Source: a virus
IMG/VR virus record: IMGVR_UViG_3300037011_000696
Span: 1 to 43,899 of that record
Reading direction: 5' to 3' (one strand)
Length of the DNA stretch: 43,899 nt
Part shown: piece by piece, positions 39,288-43,899 of the stretch
Numbering within the stretch: the first letter of the stretch is position 1
How the letters are laid out: each line of letters starts with the position of its first letter
Notes under the pieces: model-generated
Told to the model about the DNA's origin: nothing
Databases searched by the model: none
What the model saw: the letters and a program-made list of their open reading frames with translations, nothing else
Position numbers and translations under genes: made by a program

Positions 39288-39325
39288 GTGGAGCTGAGGG
39301 GGATCGAACCCCTGGCCTCCAGAGT
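39288..39325 (-). other. tmRNA (ssrA) 3'-end-like sequence, candidate attP core
   Basis: Read on the minus strand, 39317 to 39288 gives a T-arm (AGGGG TTCGATC CCCCT) followed by CAGCTCCAC, the acceptor end of tmRNA genes (usual ending CAGCTCCACCA). The matching 5' acceptor strand (GGAGCTG) is missing upstream, so no full tRNA or tmRNA is encoded. Phages that integrate into ssrA carry such a piece as attP. No integrase gene is visible in the window. Confidence 0.6.
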
Positions 39326-39396
39326 GCGATTCAGCGTTTCTCGTCGATTATGGCGAGAATAGAAACCCCAAGGCCCCGAACCAACGGCAATCATTC

Positions 39397-39451
39397 GGGA
39401 AACACTGGGGGTCGTTTCCCACTTGACACTCTGCCATACCTCTGCTAGTAT
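39397..39451 (+). promoter_or_regulatory. Hairpin plus strong sigma70-type promoter
   Basis: GGGAAAC (39397-39403) and GTTTCCC (39414-39420) form a 7-bp stem with a 10-nt loop, directly before TTGACA (39423-39428) and TAGTAT (39446-39451), spacer 17 bp. It drives the three genes 39484-40804. The block TGCTAGTATTAAA is identical to that of the promoter near 35450. The gap 39147-39483 otherwise holds the 39202 hairpin and the tmRNA-like piece. Confidence 0.8.
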
Positions 39452-39483
39452 TAAATTAGATATAAAACAGAGGGAGAAACGTC

Positions 39484-40086
39484 ATGAAGATCCGAGAGCC
39501 CGAGTACCTGTACTGCCGCTACCAGGGGCAGACCAGCCCCCAACCCTGCTACGTAGAGCTCGACTGCGAGGACGACACCCTCACGGCCGCCTACAACGGC
39601 GAGATCGGCAACGCCGTCCCCATCACCGTGTGGCACAACCGCTGCCTCCGGTGGCCGATCCCAGCTCTGCGCGAGGGAGCCGCTCTCGAGCTGCTGACCG
39701 AGCTGTTGCCCATCTGCGAGCGGATCGTGGCAGGCTACGAGAGCGTGTGGGACGGTAGCAACCATGTCGGCAAGTACACCGATGCGGCCGAGGATGCCGC
39801 ATCCGAGGCGCACGATCTCTGCCGGGACGCGTTTGATGACACCGACACCCACCTACAAGTTTGGGAGGCTGGGGACTGGCTGGCTGGCCTGGGCACCCGC
39901 GCTCTGCAGGCCGAGCAGCTCGGGATCACGGCCACGATGAGCGATGCGGAGCTGGAGCTCAAGACCAAGAAGCTCGAGGAGGAAGCCGGGGACGATGGCA
40001 TCGACGAAGTCGAGGGGCTCGAGTCCTACCTGTCTGAGCTGCGCGATGTCGCCCGTGAGGATATCTGCGAAGCGGAGGTGGCCTGA
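39484..40086 (+). CDS. Hypothetical acidic early protein
   Basis: A 200-residue acidic protein, ATG 39484 with GAGGGAG upstream. N-terminal strands (EYLYCRYQGQTSPQPCYVEL, NGEIGNAVPITVWHNRCLRW) are followed by helices rich in Glu and Ala (AALELLTELLPICERIVAGY, DAAEDAASEAHDLCRDAF). A domain of this type is seen in phage early regions, but no function is known to me. It is the first gene under the 39423 promoter, followed directly by the RHH-type gene. Confidence 0.7.
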   Translation: MKIREPEYLYCRYQGQTSPQPCYVELDCEDDTLTAAYNGEIGNAVPITVWHNRCLRWPIPALREGAALELLTELLPICERIVAGYESVWDGSNHVGKYTDAAEDAASEAHDLCRDAFDDTDTHLQVWEAGDWLAGLGTRALQAEQLGITATMSDAELELKTKKLEEEAGDDGIDEVEGLESYLSELRDVAREDICEAEVA

Positions 40087-40499
40087 TGCCCGGGACGATC
40101 TCAGTCTATCTTAGCGACCGCGAGGATCGCCTACTCACTGAGCGCACACGCGAGGGTGGTCGAGAGCGCTCTGAGGCCATCCGTCGCATCCTCGGCCGCT
40201 ACGCCGAGATCTGCCAGGCCGACCTGCCGCGCCTGAGTCGCGCAGAATGGTCACTCTGCGCGGACGCCCTCAACGGGTGCTGGGCGCAGGATACCCCAAC
40301 CCACTGGGCCATGGCCTCGATCGAGGACCACGTGAGCCTCAACGGGGCCGACCGCAAGTGGGAGGTGGACTGGCCCGAGCTCCAAACCAAGCTCAAGGGA
40401 TTCAGCCGTGGCGGCTGGGTTGCCCTCGTGGACCTGGTCGAGCGGTTTTGGCTCTCGAGCGGAACAGAGCAGCCTGTTGAGCTGCCGGAAGGAGACTGA
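40086..40499 (+). CDS. RHH-type N-terminus with C-terminal domain
   Basis: A 137-residue protein. Residues 1-40 (ISVYLSDREDRLLTERTREG, then RSEAIRRILGRYAEI) form a ribbon-helix-helix pattern. The rest (RAEWSLCADALNGCWAQDTP, GWVALVDLVERFWLS) is helical and may mediate dimer or partner binding. A regulator of the adjacent promoter is likely. Its start overlaps the stop of the preceding gene. Confidence 0.7.
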   Translation: MPGTISVYLSDREDRLLTERTREGGRERSEAIRRILGRYAEICQADLPRLSRAEWSLCADALNGCWAQDTPTHWAMASIEDHVSLNGADRKWEVDWPELQTKLKGFSRGGWVALVDLVERFWLSSGTEQPVELPEGD

Positions 40500-40501
40500 C
40501 C

Positions 40502-40804
40502 ATGGCACGCGTACGTCTCACGCCGCGATACACGATCCCGTACTGGCTACGCATGGGGACCCCCAGATCGTGCCACGACCATCTGGCCCTGGCACGATAC
40601 GGCATCGACTTGCAAAGCGGCGTGGCGGTGATGCACACGCGCGATCGCTGCGATGGCGAGGAATGCTGGTATCTCTGCGACCTCACCGAGGATGAGCAGA
40701 TCGCACTAGAGGGATACGATGCGGGCGGGGCGACGGACCCGCCGGTGGTTTCGGGCTCCTGGCGGGAGGTGAATGCGCAATACGATCCTCGTGAAGGAGA
40801 CTAG
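40502..40804 (+). CDS. Small hypothetical protein, last early gene
   Basis: A 100-residue protein from ATG 40502. It starts basic (MARVRLTPRYTIPYWLRMGT), has CHDHLALARYGIDL and HTRDRCDGEECWYLCDL, possible metal ligands, and ends acidic. No family recognised. Its TAG shares the palindrome CTAG (40801-40804) with the TAG of the endolysin gene on the other strand, with no terminator between the two. Confidence 0.65.
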   Translation: MARVRLTPRYTIPYWLRMGTPRSCHDHLALARYGIDLQSGVAVMHTRDRCDGEECWYLCDLTEDEQIALEGYDAGGATDPPVVSGSWREVNAQYDPREGD

Positions 40805-41475
40805 CCCGCCGCCGAAGCCCACCCCTGCTTCGCCGTAGCGAATAGGTAGCCCTTCCACCCAGCCAGTTCGGTGATCAACGGTAGCGCAAGCCCCTCGAGA
40901 ATGATCGCCAACGCCGTGAGGGTCTGGGGCCCGAAGAGCCCATCGATCGCCACGGGCCGGTGCCAGATGTGGGCGAGGCTCGCCTGGACGTACTTGACCT
41001 CGGCGCTTTCGGTGGGGTTGAAACCCACGGGCCTGGTGTCATCGCAGTGCCAGTGATCCTTGTGACGATCGTTGTACCACCATCCGAGCGTGATCCCGAA
41101 GTATCGACGGAGCGTGCTCTCGATGGCCAGGTAGCGTCGAGGGAACAGGGGGGCGTCCCTCGCCACCATGCAGCCCTTCGCCCGCCACCAGATGGCGTCG
41201 ATGTCGATGGCCCTTCCCAGGTCATGGGGTGGACCCTTGTCGTCAACGTAGCACCCGGCCTCCGTCAGGACCTCGGCCCGCCCCCATGGGCTGACCTGCC
41301 ACAGCTCCTCGAGGCACGCGGTCAGGGTGCTCAGTGTCTGCCGACGGAGCCGGCATGTCCTCGGGCCCTTCCCCCTGGTGCCGTAGCGAGCCACGGGATC
41401 CCGGGCGTAGTAGAGAGGGACCTCCGTCACCCTCGAGAAGGCGACGAGGTCAGCGGGGATGCCCATTTCCGACAT
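40801..41475 (-). CDS. Endolysin: extensin-like/M15-type zinc peptidase with peptidoglycan-binding domain
   Basis: A 224-residue protein. The catalytic part has GPPHDLGRAIDIDAIWW (zinc His and Asp) near residue 82 and HKDHWHCDDTRPVG (second zinc His) near 135, the layout of the extensin-like C/M15 peptidases that cut peptidoglycan cross-links. Residues 155-195 (AEVKYVQASLAHIW, AIDGLFGPQTLTAL) form a peptidoglycan-binding domain 1. There is no signal peptide, so release needs a holin. The ATG at 41475 is used; a GTG lies 3 bp before it and another ATG at 41466. It is the last gene of the late operon. Confidence 0.87.
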   Translation of the reverse strand: MSEMGIPADLVAFSRVTEVPLYYARDPVARYGTRGKGPRTCRLRRQTLSTLTACLEELWQVSPWGRAEVLTEAGCYVDDKGPPHDLGRAIDIDAIWWRAKGCMVARDAPLFPRRYLAIESTLRRYFGITLGWWYNDRHKDHWHCDDTRPVGFNPTESAEVKYVQASLAHIWHRPVAIDGLFGPQTLTALAIILEGLALPLITELAGWKGYLFATAKQGWASAAG

Positions 41476-41695
41476 CACCGTTCAGCCCGCCATTCTTCCG
41501 CGGGGTCACCAGCTCAAGGTCGCGCAGCCTGACCTCAATCTCGGCGACATCGGCGTTGAGGTTTGCGACCTGGCGCCTGATGTCGAGCAAGTAGGCCTCG
41601 GAGACCACCACGGCGGCGACCTCCTCCTCGCTGGCGCCCATCCCGCGGGCGAGACGGGCGCCCATCGCAAGCATGCTGGCAAGCTCGGCGTTCAT
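41450..41695 (-). CDS. Small coiled-coil protein of the lysis block
   Basis: An 81-residue protein with a helical N-terminus (AELASMLAMGARLARGMGAS) and a coiled coil (LLDIRRQVANLNADVAEIEVR). The C-terminus is Gly- and Asn-rich. There is no membrane segment. It overlaps the endolysin start by 26 bp and the protease gene by 4 bp. A lysis accessory or packaging-related role is possible; family not recognised. Confidence 0.65.
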   Translation of the reverse strand: MNAELASMLAMGARLARGMGASEEEVAAVVVSEAYLLDIRRQVANLNADVAEIEVRLRDLELVTPRKNGGLNGDVGNGHPR

Positions 41696-42414
41696 GCCGC
41701 CACCTGCTGCAAGTATGCCTCGAGGGCGGGAACGTCAATCGTCGGTGGGCCCGTGCGCCACTTGTCGAGGTCATCGACGACGGCGTAGAGCTCCTCGCAA
41801 AAACATTCAAAAAAAGCCCAGGACATCTTCACTCGCTTGCCCCAGGTGACCACGGTCATCCATGCCTTGTCGTATCCCACGATGGTGACCGCGTGCCCCC
41901 CGTCGGGATCGGTAGCACTACGTGAGCCCGGGACGATCACCCACGGGTCGATCCCATCCTCGGTGACCGAGTAGGGCAGCGAGAGCCCGGCTTGAAGCGA
42001 GCCGAAGAGGAAGATGCCCGCTCTTACGTGCTCGCTGTCGCATGGGTCGACGGAGGCGAATGCCGCCGAGTTGTAGCAATTGCCCGCCGCGAGCCAGCCC
42101 GCGCGCCACGCCCTCTGCGAGTCGAGCATGTAGAGCCCGTCCTCGGTGCCCCCGTTTTCCAGGCGCCACTCGCGCAGCACGTCGGTTTCGGTGATCGGGA
42201 TAACAGCCCCCTGCTCTTCCTGCTCGAAGCGCAAGGTCGCATGAGCACGAGCGCTGATGACGCAACACCCGTGCTCGATGTTGCCGAAGGGCGGAGTGGG
42301 GACAGCCAAGTCGTCCACGTACATGGCGGGGATCGGCGGCAGCTCTCGAGCGAGGATGTTCTGGAGCTTCAAGGTGCGCGGGTCGCGCTTCGCAGGGAGA
42401 CGGCCGAACTTCAT
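41692..42414 (-). CDS. Papain-like cysteine protease-type protein
   Basis: A 240-residue protein from ATG 42414, with GGAGG 8 bases upstream. The nucleophile segment is FGNIEHGCCVISARAHATLR near residue 47, the His segment GGHAVTIVGYDKAW near 173, then VVTWGKRVKMSW. Order and spacing follow the C1/C39 papain-like fold (Cys, His, Asn/Trp). No signal peptide is seen. Similar proteins occur near phage lysis and tail genes; their target is not known. It may cut peptide bonds of the host envelope or a virion protein. Confidence 0.75.
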   Translation of the reverse strand: MKFGRLPAKRDPRTLKLQNILARELPPIPAMYVDDLAVPTPPFGNIEHGCCVISARAHATLRFEQEEQGAVIPITETDVLREWRLENGGTEDGLYMLDSQRAWRAGWLAAGNCYNSAAFASVDPCDSEHVRAGIFLFGSLQAGLSLPYSVTEDGIDPWVIVPGSRSATDPDGGHAVTIVGYDKAWMTVVTWGKRVKMSWAFFECFCEELYAVVDDLDKWRTGPPTIDVPALEAYLQQVAA

Positions 42415-42488
42415 GGTGTCACCCTCCATGTAGTCCTGCGCTGCCATCGGGTTTCGGGAGGCCCGTCATCTTCGATCGGAGCGCTCAT
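42411..42488 (-). CDS. Possible 25-residue peptide
   Basis: ATG at 42488 overlaps the TGA of the holin-like gene, and its TGA overlaps the ATG of the protease gene. The sequence is polar and basic toward the end (RWQRRTTWRVTP). The double overlap is the reason to list it; no function can be given. Confidence 0.35.
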   Translation of the reverse strand: MSAPIEDDGPPETRWQRRTTWRVTP

Positions 42489-43144
42489 CGCTTCACCCCG
42501 GGGCGACTCGTCGCCGAGCCACCTCGGAACATGGGGTCCTTGTACTCGACGCAGTGATCGCTGAGGTTGCGCTGGGCCGAGGCAAGGAAGGGCGTGACGA
42601 TGGCCGCTCCGATGGCGAGGGCCGCCGCCGTGAGCCCCACGCCCAGGCGGTAGCGTTGCCCGTCGGGGAACAGGCTGCCGATCCCTCCGGCCCCGCCAGC
42701 CACGGCAAGCCCCGCGGTGAGCCCCACGAGCCAGTCCCGCTTCGCCTGGGCCTTCTTGCAGTCGGTGTCCGCCCACGGTGACACCGTCGTGCCGAGCAGG
42801 TGAGTGCAGCGACGGGGCTCAAGGTTGTGAGCGCATCCACCGACGAGCAGCAAGCACATGAGCGTGAGGCCAGAGATGCGCTGCCGCGCGGTCACCGCCT
42901 CGGGCCTGGGTGGCACGTTTTGCAATGGGAGCTTCAGCCGGCCGAGGGGCCCGGGCAGGCTCGAGCGCGCACCACGCGAGGTGAGAAACGAGAGCGCTTC
43001 GAGAATGACGCCGATCACTGGCACGATGCGAGGATGGCCAACGCCGAAGTGCGCCGTGATCGAGTTGAGCACCGAGACGATGAACAAGATCCCCAGCGAG
43101 AGGTGCTGCCAGTGAGCCGTGCACCACATGATGACTGCTTGCAT
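42485..43144 (-). CDS. Holin-like membrane protein fused to a lipoprotein-like part
   Basis: A 219-residue frame, ATG 43144, GGAGG upstream. Residues 13-31 and 39-54 are membrane segments with a hairpin layout, like a small holin. Residues 92-104 (LTLMCLLLVGGC) look like a lipoprotein signal with lipobox at Cys104. Residues 139-157 and 168-190 are again Gly/Ala-rich membrane-like segments. It may be two genes in one frame: a holin and an outer-membrane spanin-like or entry lipoprotein from the GTG at 42895 or ATG at 42859. No stop separates them. It follows the coiled-coil membrane gene. Confidence 0.7.
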   Translation of the reverse strand: MQAVIMWCTAHWQHLSLGILFIVSVLNSITAHFGVGHPRIVPVIGVILEALSFLTSRGARSSLPGPLGRLKLPLQNVPPRPEAVTARQRISGLTLMCLLLVGGCAHNLEPRRCTHLLGTTVSPWADTDCKKAQAKRDWLVGLTAGLAVAGGAGGIGSLFPDGQRYRLGVGLTAAALAIGAAIVTPFLASAQRNLSDHCVEYKDPMFRGGSATSRPGVKR

Positions 43145-43146
43145 GA

Positions 43147-43473
43147 TCAACCTCCAATCCATGTGGCGAGCTTGTAGAGCACGCCCACGAATGCCGCAAG
43201 AGTTGCCACCCCACCAACTACCTTGAGCACGGTGAGGACTACCGTCTCCTGCTTCACCTGCTCGACGCGGATCACCTGGCTGTTGTCCCTCACCCGCGCA
43301 ACCTCGTCGCTCTGGTGCTGCATGCGTTGCATGCAGGTCTGTCCGCGCAGCGTGCAACGCTCGCTGAGCTGGCCGATCGCCACGCCGTACTGGTGCACCT
43401 GCTGACGGATGAGCGAGAGCTCTGTCTTGGTCTCACCGATCGCGCCGAAGATGTCCTCGAGGGTGATGCTCAC
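43147..43473 (-). CDS. Coiled-coil protein with C-terminal membrane segment (XhlA-like layout)
   Basis: A 108-residue protein, GTG at 43473 within the TGA of the preceding gene. Residues 5-80 are helical with heptad-like spacing (IFGAIGETKTELSLIRQQVH). Residues 81-105 are a membrane segment (VLTVLKVVGGVATLAAFVG). This arrangement matches XhlA-type proteins that assist holins. The gene stands right before the holin-like gene. Its first 60 codons are repeated at the left end of the window. Confidence 0.75.
   Translation of the reverse strand: MSITLEDIFGAIGETKTELSLIRQQVHQYGVAIGQLSERCTLRGQTCMQRMQHQSDEVARVRDNSQVIRVEQVKQETVVLTVLKVVGGVATLAAFVGVLYKLATWIGG
43293..43473. repeat. Terminal direct repeat (181 bp, partner at 1-181)
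   Basis: The 181 bp match positions 1-181 except at three bases (43405, 43417, 43423). The match ends at the GTG start codon of the coiled-coil gene; beyond it the two sequences are unrelated. It indicates a circular or circularly permuted genome with two alleles next to the joint. Confidence 0.95.
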
Positions 43474-43658
43474 TTCTCGAGCCTCTGCCCGTTGGCGTCG
43501 ACCCACACCAGGTGGACGGCATCCAACCGCGCCCCCACCGGGACATCACAGAGTGTCCGTAGTCTCCGCACCTCCGCCTGGAGTTTTGCCTCGAGTTCCT
43601 CTTGCTCGGCGAGGATCGCGTTCAGGTTGGCCGCCTCTTCTCTCGTTGGAGATCTCAT
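43470..43658 (-). CDS. Small coiled-coil hypothetical protein
   Basis: A 62-residue protein, ATG 43658, overlapping the stop of the gene before. The first half is a coiled coil (EEAANLNAILAEQEELEAKL), followed by VPVGARLDAVHLVWVDANGQ, a strand pair. No family recognised. Compared with the other end of the window, this gene occupies the place held by the 156-residue protein at 178-648. Confidence 0.65.
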   Translation of the reverse strand: MRSPTREEAANLNAILAEQEELEAKLQAEVRRLRTLCDVPVGARLDAVHLVWVDANGQRLEK

Positions 43659-43899
43659 GGAAGCTCCGTGATTGGTTCGGCCTCGGTTTTCGTGATCTTC
43701 TGCGCGATCTGCGTCTTCGCCCCAGCCACCACTGCCGTGATAAATGAGGTAGCGTCGATCCCTGGAACCGCGATCGTCCGATATGTCTGCTCCGCCCCCT
43801 CGGTGATGCGATAGATAGCGGTCACCGCACCGGTTTTCACATCCACCGCGGCACTCACCAGATCTGCGGTTTCCACGGTGCCGTCAAATTTGATTCCTA
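43655..43899 (-). CDS. C-terminal part of a hypothetical tail protein (runs off right end)
   Basis: The frame is open to the window end (IKFDGTVETADLVSAAVD at its visible start), so the gene begins beyond 43899 and the GTG at 43876 is only an internal codon. At least 80 residues are visible. The sequence is beta-rich (GAVTAIYRITEGAEQTYRTI) and looks like the end of a small tail-tip or fibre-attached domain. Its upstream neighbour is not known. Confidence 0.65.
   Translation of the reverse strand, partial: GIKFDGTVETADLVSAAVDVKTGAVTAIYRITEGAEQTYRTIAVPGIDATSFITAVVAGAKTQIAQKITKTEAEPITELP

Noticed and set aside
39288-39385. Complete tRNA gene
   Set aside because: The T-arm and 3' acceptor strand are clear, but the matching 5' acceptor strand and a D-arm are missing.
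1-43899. CRISPR arrays or insertion sequences
   Set aside because: The repeats seen are short pentamers, minisatellites or operator boxes without spacer-repeat order, and no transposase is visible.

Overview
The window is almost the whole genome of a tailed phage with a contractile tail, about 43.3 kb as a circle, in GC-rich DNA. It reads as a metagenome or phage assembly: positions 1-181 return at 43293-43473, so the ends meet inside one gene, and what lies beyond the repeat differs at the two ends. The host cannot be named. Lipoprotein signals, Shine-Dalgarno sites, sigma70-type promoters and a piece resembling the 3' end of tmRNA fit a Gram-negative bacterium.

Late genes all lie on the minus strand and run from 24.2 kb down to 1, then across the joint to 43.9-40.8 kb. 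In transcription order they are small and large terminase, a Mu gp29-type portal, a Mu I/Z-type protease-scaffold with an internal start, a decoration-like protein, a gpT-type capsid, connector genes, tail sheath, tube, two chaperone-like genes, tape measure, gpN, gp44 to gp48 baseplate genes, fibre genes, and a lysis block with membrane proteins, a papain-like protease and a zinc peptidase with a peptidoglycan-binding domain. The gp48 homologue is a large chimera: an FG-GAP propeller and an Ig-like region are joined by a 19-glycine linker to the baseplate domain.

Early genes lie mainly on the plus strand from 24.4 to 40.8 kb. They encode a DnaN-type sliding clamp, an ASCH protein, DNA-binding proteins, a replication-type HTH/zinc protein, an adenine methyltransferase, a RusA resolvase, an RlpA-like barrel, an ERF annealing protein, a 5'-3' exonuclease and many small zinc-binding proteins. 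No DNA polymerase, primase, helicase, Mu transposase or integrase is visible. The particle is therefore Mu-like, while the replication set suggests recruitment of the host replisome plus recombination. Against the flow, at 25.7-27.6 kb, lies a minus-strand cassette: a lipoprotein, a ParB-domain protein and an ABC-ATPase/GNAT fusion.

The most unusual structure is a family of five degenerate pentanucleotide (GGANN) arrays, 84 to 198 bp long, all in the same orientation within the early operon and mostly ending just before a start codon. Two divergent control regions share a 15-bp operator-like motif, and two other promoters share a 13-bp extended -10 block.
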